DNA from: Saprospiraceae bacterium
GTDB taxonomy: Bacteria; Bacteroidota; Bacteroidia; Chitinophagales; Saprospiraceae
DNA length: 64,000 bases
Direction: 5' to 3'
NCBI GenBank assembly: GCA_028279185.1
Contig: JANQSS010000141.1
Coordinates: forward strand, 1-64,000
A program made the position numbers and the translations under genes. Shown in pieces: positions 53,143-62,497 of the stretch (position 1 is the stretch's first letter; each line of letters starts with the position of its first letter). The notes beneath the pieces are model-generated. The model had not been told where the DNA came from, did not search any database, and saw only the letters and a list, made by a program, of their open reading frames with translations.

Positions 53143-53176
53143 CGGTCGGCCAGCGAAAAGTTATTGAAAACCAGTT

Positions 53177-54427
53177 ATGAAGATACTTCAGTTATGTAAA
53201 AAATTCCCGTATCCTCCTAAGGATGGTGAATCGATTGCGGTTACATATCTGAGTAAGGCTATGGCCGAGCAGGGCTGCGAAATCACCTTGTTAAGCCTTA
53301 ATACAAGTAAACATTTCATTGATTTAGAAGCTTTACCTAGTTCCTTTAATCACTATAATCAGGTTCACACTGTTCAACTTGATAATAGCGTTAATAGGTG
53401 GGACGCGTTCAAGAATCTCTTTTCGCGTAAGTCGTATCACATTTCCCGCTTTGAAAGTGACGCCTTTACTTCTAAATTGGTCGAAATACTATCTAATAAT
53501 ACTTTCGACATTGTCCAAATGGAAACGCTCTATCTGGCGCCTTATATGGATACCATTCGAAAGCATTCTAATGCGTTAGTCGTCATGCGGGCGCACAATG
53601 TCGAGCATGAAATATGGGAGCGACTCCAACAGAATATCACATTCCTCCCCAAGAAATACTACCTTAAGTATTTGACGAGCAAGTTAAAGCGATTTGAAGT
53701 GGATACGCTCGAAGCTTATGATTTCTTAGTCCCCATTTCCGAAGTTGACCTCATGAAATTTCGAAAGATGGGGTATACCAATGGTGCTCGAGCTATTCCG
53801 ATTGGTCTGGATCTTGAAGGATACGAGCCTACACCAATAAACATTTACAGGCCATTGTCCATGGGCTTTATTGGCTCATTGGATTGGATGCCTAACCTAG
53901 AAGGTTTGAAATGGTTCCTGGACAGGATTTGGCCCACGATGACCAATACGTTTAATGACTTAGAGCTACACATTGCCGGCAGACACGCACCTGAAGACTT
54001 GCTCAATGCTTCCAAGGGTAATTTAGTGGTTCATGGTGAAGTGGAGTGTGCAAAAGACTTTTTGAATCAACATCAAATCATGGTTGTGCCCCTACTTAGC
54101 GGGAGTGGTATGCGGGCCAAAATAATCGAGGCCATGGCACTCGGCCGGATTGTCATCACAACATCATTGGGCCTTGAAGGGATTCCGGCACAAGATGGTG
54201 TTGAGGTATTTGTTGCCGATTCCGTTGATGAATTCGTCCGAATACTTAGCGATTTGCATTACGAGCCGCAAATACTTGCAGACATGTCCGTGGCGGCACG
54301 CGATTTTGTAAATCGTAACTATTGTCATCATAATCTGGCGCGTGACTTGGCGCAAACATTAATAGACTATCAAAAGAAACACGGAAAAACCCCATCAATA
54401 TCCGCTCCCGTGTCGAATCTTAGTTAA
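53177..54427 (+). CDS. GT4-family glycosyltransferase
   Basis: A 416-residue GT-B fold glycosyltransferase. It opens MKILQLCKKFPYPPKDGESI with the N-terminal Rossmann strand and glycine loop of GT4 enzymes. The hinge region is FIGSLDWMPNLEGLKWF, and the C-terminal nucleotide-sugar site has VPLLSGSGMRAKIIEAMALG, the E-x7-E-type motif. It probably adds a sugar to a polysaccharide or lipid at the cytoplasmic face. Another GT4 follows after 13 bases. The donor and acceptor are unknown. A promoter is seen just upstream at 53111-53142. Confidence 0.88.
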   Translation: MKILQLCKKFPYPPKDGESIAVTYLSKAMAEQGCEITLLSLNTSKHFIDLEALPSSFNHYNQVHTVQLDNSVNRWDAFKNLFSRKSYHISRFESDAFTSKLVEILSNNTFDIVQMETLYLAPYMDTIRKHSNALVVMRAHNVEHEIWERLQQNITFLPKKYYLKYLTSKLKRFEVDTLEAYDFLVPISEVDLMKFRKMGYTNGARAIPIGLDLEGYEPTPINIYRPLSMGFIGSLDWMPNLEGLKWFLDRIWPTMTNTFNDLELHIAGRHAPEDLLNASKGNLVVHGEVECAKDFLNQHQIMVVPLLSGSGMRAKIIEAMALGRIVITTSLGLEGIPAQDGVEVFVADSVDEFVRILSDLHYEPQILADMSVAARDFVNRNYCHHNLARDLAQTLIDYQKKHGKTPSISAPVSNLS

Positions 54428-54440
54428 CCGAAAACGAAGT

Positions 54441-55616
54441 TTGAAACTTGTCATTGTCACTTCGCGCTTTCCTTGGCCAATCGAAAAAGGAGATAAGCTC
54501 AGAATATTTCACCAATTGAAATATTTATCAGAACGATATGAAATACTTTTAATTAGTGTTGCGGACGAAATCCCAGAAGAAAGTGCGCTGGAAGAATTGC
54601 GCCAATATTGCGCAGAAATAAAGTATTATACGATTTCAAAATTGAGGCGCATTTGCACAGCCTTGTACTACTGGATAAACGGAAAACCGGCGCAAGTCGG
54701 TTATTTTTTTTCATCGAAAATTAAAAGAAAAATATATCAGGAAATAATTCAATTTCAACCTGATCGTATCTATTGTCAACTCATTCGTGTGAGTGATTAT
54801 GTAAAAACGTTGCCTCATGTCAAAATTCTGGATTACATGGATACGCTGTCATCTGGAATGGCAAGGCAAGCGGAAGTGCGCAAATTTCCGGCGAGTTTAT
54901 TCTATAAACGTGAGGCAGTGTTAACACGTCAATATGAACAACGCGTTTACAGTTTCTTTGATGAAACGACAATAATATCCGAGCGAGACAAAAACGAATT
55001 GCCACTACTAAGCAAGAACTTGATTCACGTAATCCCAAATGGTATTGATGCCAATTTTTATATTCCGATCAATAAGGTGCCGGAATATGATTTAGTCTTT
55101 GTGGGGAATTTAGGTTACAAACCAAATGAAGAAGCCGTATTTAATCTATTAAAGTATTATAGAATAAATAATTTAAACCACAAGGTGTTAATCGCGGGCG
55201 CCAGACCGACTAAGGCTATCTTGGCGATCAACGAAAAAAATTGGAATATCGCGGGTTGGGTTGATGATATTCGCTCAGCATACAATAATGCCAAGATATT
55301 CGTGGCACCGTTAACTATTGGAAGCGGACTTCAAAATAAAATCTTAGAAGCTATGTCGTGCGGTTTGCCATGCATAACGACAACCCTTGTAAACGAGGCC
55401 ATAGGTGCAGAGGAAGACAATGAAATATTAATTGCTAATGATTCAACCACATGGATGGAGAAGGTAAATCTTCTTTTAGAAGATGAGGAATTACGCCGAA
55501 CGGTTGGGAAAAATGCGCGTACTTTTGTCCTGAACAATTACCTATGGACTGGGTTTAATTCAAAATTGAACAATGTCATAACCGATGCAAAATCAAAAGC
55601 ACAATTCACAAGGTAG
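54441..55616 (+). CDS. GT4-family glycosyltransferase (TTG start)
   Basis: A 391-residue glycosyltransferase of the same fold as its neighbour but distantly related. It starts at a TTG (54441) that gives MKLVIVTSRFPWPIEKGDKL; no ATG or GTG lies near, and this strand is needed for the fold, so the rare start is accepted. The C-terminal domain has LVFVGNLGYKPNEEAVFNLL, then VAPLTIGSGLQNKILEAMSC, the donor-binding E-x7-E-type site. It follows the first GT by 13 bases, and its last 32 bases overlap the ribBA gene. Two adjacent GT4 genes suggest they act in sequence on one glycan. Confidence 0.87.
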   Translation: MKLVIVTSRFPWPIEKGDKLRIFHQLKYLSERYEILLISVADEIPEESALEELRQYCAEIKYYTISKLRRICTALYYWINGKPAQVGYFFSSKIKRKIYQEIIQFQPDRIYCQLIRVSDYVKTLPHVKILDYMDTLSSGMARQAEVRKFPASLFYKREAVLTRQYEQRVYSFFDETTIISERDKNELPLLSKNLIHVIPNGIDANFYIPINKVPEYDLVFVGNLGYKPNEEAVFNLLKYYRINNLNHKVLIAGARPTKAILAINEKNWNIAGWVDDIRSAYNNAKIFVAPLTIGSGLQNKILEAMSCGLPCITTTLVNEAIGAEEDNEILIANDSTTWMEKVNLLLEDEELRRTVGKNARTFVLNNYLWTGFNSKLNNVITDAKSKAQFTR

Positions 55617-56748
55617 GCCAGCAGCGGATAACGAAATTCGGCTCAATACCATCCAAGAAGCCATAGCTGATATACGGGATGGAAAAGTAGTAATAGTTGT
55701 TGACGACGAAGACCGTGAAAATGAAGGTGATTTCATTTGTGCCGCGTCCTGTATTACACCCGAAATCATCAATTTTATGGCTACTCATGGCCGTGGACTG
55801 ATTTGTACACCTATCGAGGAGAGCCGCGCTGAGGCTCTGGGACTGGAAATGATGGTGAGTAACAATACAGCCTTACATGAAACGGCCTTTACCGTTTCCA
55901 TAGACCTTGTGGGACAAGGTTGTACGACTGGTATTTCGGCCTATGATCGATCACAAGGCATGCGAGCATTGATTGATGAAAAAACTAAAGCAAGCGATTT
56001 TGCAAAACCAGGTCATATATTTCCCCTGATTGCCAAAGATGGCGGCGTACTGCGACGTACAGGACATACAGAGGCAGCCATCGATTTGGCACGGTTAGCG
56101 GGTCATGCTCCGGCCGGTGTACTGGTTGAAATACTCAATGAAGATGGTACGATGGCGCGTCTACCTCAATTAATGAAACTAGCGAATAAATTAGATCTTA
56201 AAATCATTTCAATCAAAGATCTCGTCGCATTCAGATTGAAGAATGAACGGCTGGTGAAGGAAGTCTCACAACATCCACTGGTAGGTGAATTGGCCGATTT
56301 CAATCTCACCGTGTTTACGGACAGTTCCACGGATAAACATCACATGGCGATTACGCACGGTACCTGGTCCGAAGACGAACCGGTTTTGGTTCGAGTGTAC
56401 AGTGCACCTGATCAAGATCTGGTAATGGGTTTGTTAACGGGTACGTATGGAGAACGTTACAATAGAATTATTCAAGCGATTCGCAAGGAGAAAAAGGGCG
56501 TTTTTCTTTTAATTCGAAAAGACGTGGAGGAAGAAGATTTTTCTAGCCAATTGGATAATTTCCTTCAAAACCGGCGAGACGGCGCACAACAGCGTTCAAC
56601 AGATGGCGTGCAACGTGATATAGGAGTTGGAGCGCAAATTTTGCGAATGCTTGATATTAAAAAAATCAGGGTAATGACGAACACGCCACGACGAAATATA
56701 GGCCTAGAGGGATATGGAATCGAAATGGTTGATTTTGTCGGGTTTTAA
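55585..56748 (+). CDS. RibBA-type protein: DHBP synthase with degenerate GTP cyclohydrolase II domain
   Basis: A 387-residue two-domain protein. Residues about 19-215 are 3,4-dihydroxy-2-butanone-4-phosphate synthase (RibB): acidic loop VVDDEDRENEGDF, THGRGLICTPI, HETAFTVSID, GHIFPLIAKDGGVLRRTGHT and EAAIDLARLAG, all expected catalytic residues present. Residues about 225-387 are a GTP cyclohydrolase II fold (RibA) in outline, but where the enzyme has HSECLTGD...RCDCG the sequence reads VYSAPDQDLVMGLLTGTYGE. The three zinc cysteines are absent, as is the catalytic EGRGIGL loop. Riboflavin precursor supply by RibB is expected; GTP cyclohydrolase activity is not. A GCHII enzyme must be elsewhere. 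Proteins with a decayed RibA half (often called RibBX) are known, so I give no symbol. It overlaps the GT4 gene by 32 bases. Confidence 0.88.
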   Translation: MQNQKHNSQGRPAADNEIRLNTIQEAIADIRDGKVVIVVDDEDRENEGDFICAASCITPEIINFMATHGRGLICTPIEESRAEALGLEMMVSNNTALHETAFTVSIDLVGQGCTTGISAYDRSQGMRALIDEKTKASDFAKPGHIFPLIAKDGGVLRRTGHTEAAIDLARLAGHAPAGVLVEILNEDGTMARLPQLMKLANKLDLKIISIKDLVAFRLKNERLVKEVSQHPLVGELADFNLTVFTDSSTDKHHMAITHGTWSEDEPVLVRVYSAPDQDLVMGLLTGTYGERYNRIIQAIRKEKKGVFLLIRKDVEEEDFSSQLDNFLQNRRDGAQQRSTDGVQRDIGVGAQILRMLDIKKIRVMTNTPRRNIGLEGYGIEMVDFVGF

Positions 56749-56870
56749 TATCTATTAATATTCGATTGGGCAATCGGTGTGTGCCGAAATGGTTGTTGTG
56801 ACATCAATGTCATATTGATCATCGGATATACATGTTTTAAAAAAGACATGAAAACTCAAACTGGTTTTAT

Positions 56871-58574
56871 TCAGTTGACCGCTTGATTCTTCTTTTGCCA
56901 TTCACCTGGTGTAACGCCGGTCTCTTTTTTAAAAACTTTAATAAAATAGGATGGGTCACTATAATCGACTTCATACGCAACCTCCTGAATTGTTTGATTT
57001 GTGGATTGTAGAAGATGCTTTGCTCTTTCTACTTTCATGAAAGCTATTAATTGCCCGGGTGTCATACCTGTATTGCGCTTTGAAATTCTAGTAAGTTTAC
57101 TCGTACTCATGTTATGCTTTTCAGCCAAAAAAGCGACAGATAGTTTAGCGTCACCAATTTCATTTTTAATCTGGTCGAGTATACTGTCCATCTCACCACT
57201 TTTTTTGAGCGGCTCGGTTGTATACTCAGATGGTTGCAGCCCGCTGTTGTTTAAATCTTGTTGATGCAATGCTTTAAATGCTCTTGCTCGGGTTGCCAGT
57301 ACGTATCGAAGCCAAATGGCATAGGAAATTGAACAAAGTAGGCAAATAAAAAAAACGTTTAGTAGAATTCGAAGTGATCGATTTTTTAATACCACATTAT
57401 CGCGTTCATGCCTAAGTGTGTTTAATTTGGAGGTGATAGCATCTAATTTCAGTTCAGCTTCATACATCGCCACGGCCGCCTCATGCTGTCGTGCGTACAA
57501 CGTGTCCTTAACGGATTGGTGCAATTCTAAAAAGGAGAGGGCCAGCGGTTTATTACCCAATTGGCGATAGCCTTTATAAAGTGCTTCGTAAACACTCCGT
57601 TTATCGTCGAGGTCAGATTCCTGAACATCAAAGGCAGCTTGTTCAAATTGCGTCTTCGCCAATTCATTTTTTCCTAAAGCTAGATATCCAAGACCAAGAA
57701 ACGCCTGATTTCCACAACAGAGATACTTTTCAATTTTAGAACCGAGTATCATGGAAGATTCCAATTCCTGCACTCCGATTTGATAGTCCTCTAATTGTAT
57801 GTGAGCTATGCCTCTGCAAGCGAGCACCATCCATGTGTATAAAGAATCTGGATAATGCTCCAGTAATTCTTCTGTCAAATTGAGATAACGAATTGTACTG
57901 TCATGCTGCATAATTCGATCATTGAGATACGCCAACTGATAATTTATCTCAATCATCAAGAATGTGTCGAGAAGTGTGTATGCATGCTGACGCGCATATT
58001 TGCTATACTTGATAGCTTGATCGATTAACTCCTGCCGCGTAAAGAAGAAGTTTATGGCGTAGTTCAGGTCGTAATGTTCATAGTGATTTTCTTCGTCCAT
58101 AAATTCGGCTGACAGTGTGAACGAAGCAATGGCTTTATCATTCCTATTCAGGTGTGCATAACATCGTCCCAGATTGTTGTGTCGGTAGAAGAGCGCCTGC
58201 CTGTCTTCTTGATGTATAAATGGAAGTCCAGCCATGTACCAATGTATCGCTGTGTCATATTTGCATTCGTCGTGGTAATAAAAGGCCAGAAGGTTTGATG
58301 CCCGTAGTTTAAGATACGGTTCCTCAGAATTTTCAAAAACCTCCACTAAAGTGTCGCGATAGTCAATAACAAGTCCACGATCCGACCAGGAATATTGCTC
58401 GATAAAATTTATTAATGAATCCGTATTGCTGGATGCAAACAATGACGTGTTCGTGATAAAACACATGAAAATCAAGGAAAACCGGATGTTGCCTACGATA
58501 TTTTGGGCAATTGACTCAAAATTACCATGAAATGCAAGAATAGTCATACCGGTATTTGAGTCAGCTCTTTTCAT
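56871..58574 (-). CDS. TPR-repeat membrane regulator with AraC-type DNA-binding domain
   Basis: A 567-residue one-component regulator. Early hydrophobic segment (about 30-48, IRFSLIFMCFITNTSLFA) as signal or anchor, a TPR array in the periplasm (about 50-370, for example YDTAIHWYMAGLPFI, LGLGYLALGKNELAKTQFEQ), one transmembrane helix near 400-425 (LLNVFFICLLCSISYAIWL), then an AraC-type HTH at about 465-565: LSVAFLAEKHNMSTSKLTRI, ERAKHLLQSTNQTIQEVAYE, VDYSDPSYFIKVFKKETGVT and PGEW. It diverges from the adhesin-like gene with start codons 29 bases apart, so it may regulate that gene; this is inference. The start could also be the ATG at 58547. Confidence 0.88.
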   Translation of the reverse strand: MKRADSNTGMTILAFHGNFESIAQNIVGNIRFSLIFMCFITNTSLFASSNTDSLINFIEQYSWSDRGLVIDYRDTLVEVFENSEEPYLKLRASNLLAFYYHDECKYDTAIHWYMAGLPFIHQEDRQALFYRHNNLGRCYAHLNRNDKAIASFTLSAEFMDEENHYEHYDLNYAINFFFTRQELIDQAIKYSKYARQHAYTLLDTFLMIEINYQLAYLNDRIMQHDSTIRYLNLTEELLEHYPDSLYTWMVLACRGIAHIQLEDYQIGVQELESSMILGSKIEKYLCCGNQAFLGLGYLALGKNELAKTQFEQAAFDVQESDLDDKRSVYEALYKGYRQLGNKPLALSFLELHQSVKDTLYARQHEAAVAMYEAELKLDAITSKLNTLRHERDNVVLKNRSLRILLNVFFICLLCSISYAIWLRYVLATRARAFKALHQQDLNNSGLQPSEYTTEPLKKSGEMDSILDQIKNEIGDAKLSVAFLAEKHNMSTSKLTRISKRNTGMTPGQLIAFMKVERAKHLLQSTNQTIQEVAYEVDYSDPSYFIKVFKKETGVTPGEWQKKNQAVN

Positions 58575-58603
58575 TTGTCTATAGAATCAAATATAAATTT
58601 ATC

Positions 58604-60919
58604 ATGAAATATATTTTATTGTTTCTTCTCATTTCGATGCTCTCAAATTTCGGTCCATTGTATTCCCAGGGAAGAATATATACTGTGTCTAATAACCCCG
58701 ATTTTAATATTACGCTTTCGACACCATTTAAACCAATAGACCCTACCATGGATGCCAATCTTAATATTACGACGCTTATCAATGAGCTGGCCACGCAGCA
58801 TGTCGTAGTTGATGACGACGTATTTTTTAGCTATGAAGTAGCCTTTATAGAAGATGTTATTTACAATTCGCCATACAATTTAAGCGTCGCCTCAAATAAT
58901 AGTGTATTAGTTTATGCTCATGTGATCAATGATACGAGCGGCGCAATCAACTATGCCGGTTCTTCGACAGTCATCGTCGGTACCGAGCCGGGTTGGCTAC
59001 CTGCCTATTTCCCTTTTCTTCTGCCCGTGTATATGCCACCGATTCCTCGCGAAGTCCAAACAGGATCTCGTCTTGGACATACATCGGTTGATGCCGGGAC
59101 CTACGCTGCTGTGTTAGCAACTGGTATCGGCGGACAATATGCACAGATAGGGCTTCAAGCCCCATCTACCACCGCAACCATCCAGATTTTAGCAGGCAAC
59201 TATCTCCTTGTCCAGGCGGGAGGAACGGATGCATTTGCCAAAATTGGATTCGGAGGTGTTGCAGGGACTACATGTGACAATGTAGATGTCAGTATCTTTA
59301 TAAACATAGAAGAAGGCAACATCTGGTTGAATGGGGCAGGTGAAAGGGCATTTGCTCAAATCGGTAATATCAATGAGTGCAATGTTCAGCTGCAAGGAAA
59401 TATAGATGTATTTGCACGCTCTGTCTTTGTTAACACACCTACTAACGGCAACATTTTTGTCAATGGTGGAACCGAACCTGATAGCTGGGCGCGAATTGGA
59501 CATTATCGGAACAGTACGGATATCATTCCAAACGTCGACATAGGTGGTTACATCAATGTCATCGATTCAAGCAGTGTTGTGCTCAAGTCCGGCATGCTGC
59601 CCTTCGCTAATGCTGCCATCGGGCACTATATCGACCTGCCACATGATGTGCCTTGCCAATTGTCCGGAGCAATAGCCATAGAGGCAAGGCATTGGGGTGT
59701 CTTCATGGATGCAAGTGCCGGAGGCGGTTCACCAGGTAATTTCGTTCATATTGGACACTTTGGTCGAACAACAGGCACCAGTATGACGTGCCAGGACAGT
59801 GTCTACGTAAATACAGGCGGCGATATTTACGCCAAAAGCGGTATGGATCCGGAATCGTTTGCAATGTTTGGTCATCGGGCCGAAGCTTTAGTATTCCCAC
59901 TTGCCTCTGGCGATATAGAATTAAACGCGGGAGACTCGATTGAAATGGTTGCCTCCCCAGGGGCCATTAATCATGCTCAGGTTGGTCATGTGGCCTTCGG
60001 TGGCGATGCTCATGGGAATATTACGACTAGAGCCGGCAATCGTCAGATTTACCAAACCATACATTCCAATGACCCGACCTCCTATGTTACCATTGGTCAT
60101 GATGGAGGTAATATTTCTGGTAATATCTATATGGTAGCATTTGACAATATTGAATTTCACAGTTCGCAAAATCCGAATGGAGCGGCTGTCTTTGTTCGAG
60201 GAGTAGATACCGTTCAAATAATTTCCCATGACAGCATTCGTGCGGTTGCAAATGAAACGGGAGTCGAAATTTCTTCACTCAATTCCAACTCTGTTACGTT
60301 GTTAAAAGCGGCTAAAGATATTTCTCTAATATCCGGTAATTCAATTAATGGGGCTGCTATTAATTCACCGCAGGCAGATTTTATTATTTGCTACAGTGGT
60401 GACGATATTCTGTTATCTCAAGAACTGCTGAACGTTTCGCATCTTGACGGACATATTTTACTTCATGCGGATAAATGGTTCATTCCAAACGAACTCTTTC
60501 CCTCGCAATTTTCGAGAACAGGAGGTATACAAAATCTTGCCGGCAATCAGCATCTGTTTCACGATAGTTTAGGTGTAATTAAGTTTCAAGGAAATGTCGA
60601 TCCTGTAGTTCTGCAGACTGTAAATGGTAATATTGATATAAATAGTAAGAGTACAAGTGGAAATGGGAGTATTTGCGACTTGAACATCTCGGATTTTGGC
60701 TCGGATAAGGTGGATTTCAATACAGTCAATGGAACCGTTTTCGTCAGGATGAAGCTGGATGTCAATGGCCTACCACAGGAAATGGGTGATTCATATGAAA
60801 ATATTCACATTGAAGACTGGGTGTTTGGCACTGGGAAATTATTTATTGATGCGAACACGGCTGTCAATGTGAGTAACTCGACCTTAAGCGCACCAGAGGT
60901 ATTGTTGCATACAAATTAA
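58604..60919 (+). CDS. Secreted beta-helical adhesin-like protein with IGH repeats
   Basis: A 771-residue exported protein from the ATG at 58604, with a signal peptide (MKYILLFLLISMLS, cleavage near SQG). The ATG is chosen because the longer frame opens at a TTG and adds an unneeded 16 residues. About ten units with the motif [A/V]xIGH (for example YAQIGLQ, WARIGHY, NAAIGHY, FVHIGHF, HAQVGHV) recur every 40-65 residues through 154-500, within GN-rich strands such as GDIYAKSGMDPESFAMFGHR. This recalls the YAQIGHGG repeats of filamentous-haemagglutinin-like proteins and fits a right-handed beta-helix. The end has no CHU_C or Por domain, so outer-membrane export is open. It is divergent from the AraC/TPR regulator gene. 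Confidence 0.8.
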   Translation: MKYILLFLLISMLSNFGPLYSQGRIYTVSNNPDFNITLSTPFKPIDPTMDANLNITTLINELATQHVVVDDDVFFSYEVAFIEDVIYNSPYNLSVASNNSVLVYAHVINDTSGAINYAGSSTVIVGTEPGWLPAYFPFLLPVYMPPIPREVQTGSRLGHTSVDAGTYAAVLATGIGGQYAQIGLQAPSTTATIQILAGNYLLVQAGGTDAFAKIGFGGVAGTTCDNVDVSIFINIEEGNIWLNGAGERAFAQIGNINECNVQLQGNIDVFARSVFVNTPTNGNIFVNGGTEPDSWARIGHYRNSTDIIPNVDIGGYINVIDSSSVVLKSGMLPFANAAIGHYIDLPHDVPCQLSGAIAIEARHWGVFMDASAGGGSPGNFVHIGHFGRTTGTSMTCQDSVYVNTGGDIYAKSGMDPESFAMFGHRAEALVFPLASGDIELNAGDSIEMVASPGAINHAQVGHVAFGGDAHGNITTRAGNRQIYQTIHSNDPTSYVTIGHDGGNISGNIYMVAFDNIEFHSSQNPNGAAVFVRGVDTVQIISHDSIRAVANETGVEISSLNSNSVTLLKAAKDISLISGNSINGAAINSPQADFIICYSGDDILLSQELLNVSHLDGHILLHADKWFIPNELFPSQFSRTGGIQNLAGNQHLFHDSLGVIKFQGNVDPVVLQTVNGNIDINSKSTSGNGSICDLNISDFGSDKVDFNTVNGTVFVRMKLDVNGLPQEMGDSYENIHIEDWVFGTGKLFIDANTAVNVSNSTLSAPEVLLHTN
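59065..60110 (+). repeat. Degenerate protein repeat with IGH motif (about ten units)
   Basis: Units share Ala/Val-x-Ile-Gly-His or a close variant, with Gly/Asn-rich strands between. Spacing is irregular (about 35-65 residues). DNA identity between units is low, so it is visible mainly as protein sequence. Confidence 0.7.
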
Positions 60920-61171
60920 CTAATTGTCAATACGTGATTCGCGTTGAATAATATAATAACAATGAACATCAAGATTGCTTAGGTTTAATTCCATGTGCTT
61001 CAGGGTGCTGCCTTCATTGTGCAATTAATTTTCAAGGATAAAAAAATGTCTATTGAATAAAAGTGAATATTACGCTTGTATGGTAGCATTGACGCTGGGA
61101 CATTGAATGTTGTATCTAACTACCACAGTATTTAAAGGTAGGTAACGAATGAAATTGAACGTTATTAAAAT
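60920..61171. other. Intergenic region between convergent genes
   Basis: 252 AT-rich bases between the ends of the adhesin-like gene and the lipoprotein gene. I see no gene, strong hairpin or T-run clear enough to call a terminator. Confidence 0.4.
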
Positions 61172-62188
61172 TTATCGATTGCTAGCAATGAAAACACTGT
61201 TGAGAAGGTCGCCCCCAGTAGGGTTGTCAAGCTGTAATCCAATTTCATTGTTAATCAACAGTTTACTTGGACCAACATTATTTTCACGTTCATGCAGTAC
61301 GACATATAGTTTTTTGTCAATTACTTTTAAATCCAAAACCTCAGTTTCGAAGCCTTGCTGTGAAATATAATAGGGAGAATGGTTTTTTTGTATTTCCATA
61401 CGTCCGGCACCATTTTTACTTCGAACAACTGTATACACGTCATTTTCATCAAAAGCCAGGTTGAAGATTGCATACGGAAAGGTGGCTAACTGATCGGTTT
61501 TAAGGTTTTGATAGAAACTTCCATTGTTTCCATCCCTCCCCAAAACATAGACTCCTTCGCTATTTGTTGTAATATGATAAGGTCGGTAGGGAGATGGAGT
61601 ATTTTTATAGCGACCATTTACAAATAAACCCGGTTTACCGCTATTTGCTGTAGTCAATACATATACATCGTCCTCGTTTACGTTAAGCTGAGCATAAAAA
61701 TTTGTTTGACAGTTTGTCAGAATCGTATTCTTTATACCATTCTTCCAATAGGCTAGTTCCATGATGTCGGGGTCCATTTTATTTTGCATAAACCCTAAAA
61801 AGTATAAGTCTCCTTTATGGACGTAAAAGTCCGTTAGTAGATGAACTTCATCTTCTGTTTCTTCGAAGGTTTCGTTCAAATTGGTAAGTCTACCATTCGT
61901 CCACAAGAAGTAGGTTGATCCTGCAATGCCTCCAGTAATAGTTGATCCCCAGATATAAACATCATTTTCAAATGTGAATATTTTTTTCGCAATGGTGTTT
62001 TCAAAGCCAGCTGTATTTAATGAATTAATTTCTCCATTTTTCCAATAACTTGCCTTGTTATCTTTCTGTCCGGTAACGTATACGTCATATTGTCGTTCAA
62101 CTTCTATATTGTTCACGTTATCATCATTGTCGCAGCCGATTAGAAGGAATGCCATTAAGAGAGAAAATAATTGAAAGAGGTGTTTCAT
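61172..62188 (-). CDS. Predicted lipoprotein with beta-propeller-like repeats
   Basis: A 338-residue lipoprotein. The signal peptide ends in a good lipobox, LLIGCDNDD, with Cys near 19, so it is probably anchored to a membrane; the D-rich residues after Cys favour surface export in Bacteroidota. The mature part has repeated short motifs, DVYVTGQKDNKASYWKNGEI, NDVYIWGS, GDLYFLGFMQN, DVYVLTTANSGKPGLFVNG and GVYVLGRDGNNGSFYQN, about seven blades with a V-Y and a K-N-G turn. That suggests a propeller. I do not recognise an enzyme motif. Similar 'KNG' propellers are seen in other Bacteroidota lipoproteins of unknown function. It is alone between a convergent gene and a 309-base gap. Confidence 0.75.
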   Translation of the reverse strand: MKHLFQLFSLLMAFLLIGCDNDDNVNNIEVERQYDVYVTGQKDNKASYWKNGEINSLNTAGFENTIAKKIFTFENDVYIWGSTITGGIAGSTYFLWTNGRLTNLNETFEETEDEVHLLTDFYVHKGDLYFLGFMQNKMDPDIMELAYWKNGIKNTILTNCQTNFYAQLNVNEDDVYVLTTANSGKPGLFVNGRYKNTPSPYRPYHITTNSEGVYVLGRDGNNGSFYQNLKTDQLATFPYAIFNLAFDENDVYTVVRSKNGAGRMEIQKNHSPYYISQQGFETEVLDLKVIDKKLYVVLHERENNVGPSKLLINNEIGLQLDNPTGGDLLNSVFIASNR

Positions 62189-62497
62189 AATTGTATTTTT
62201 TAATTCTATAGGTTCAATGCTTCAACTGAATATTTTGTAATTAACAGGTACTAAGACAGGATTATTGCAATTTAACAATTGTCATCGGAGTCGAATTATT
62301 TCAGGCGAAAACTGGCCTAAATTCCATAGTATGAATTCGGCTGCTCATGAAAGATGAGGGAGGAAATACAAGCAACCGAATACCTTTTTCCATCCATTAA
62401 GGTCAATAATGTATGATATCCAAGCCAGTACAGCTGAAAACTGAACTACACAAATAACGACTTGCCTGGATTTTGGGCAATCACCCAATGGACTAAC
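62189..62497. other. Intergenic region before the S9 peptidase gene end
   Basis: 309 AT-rich bases between two minus-strand genes. The peptidase gene ends at 62498 and the lipoprotein gene starts at 62188, so a terminator and a promoter should lie here. I see neither a clear hairpin with T-run nor a good TTTG/TAnnTTTG pair. Confidence 0.4.
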
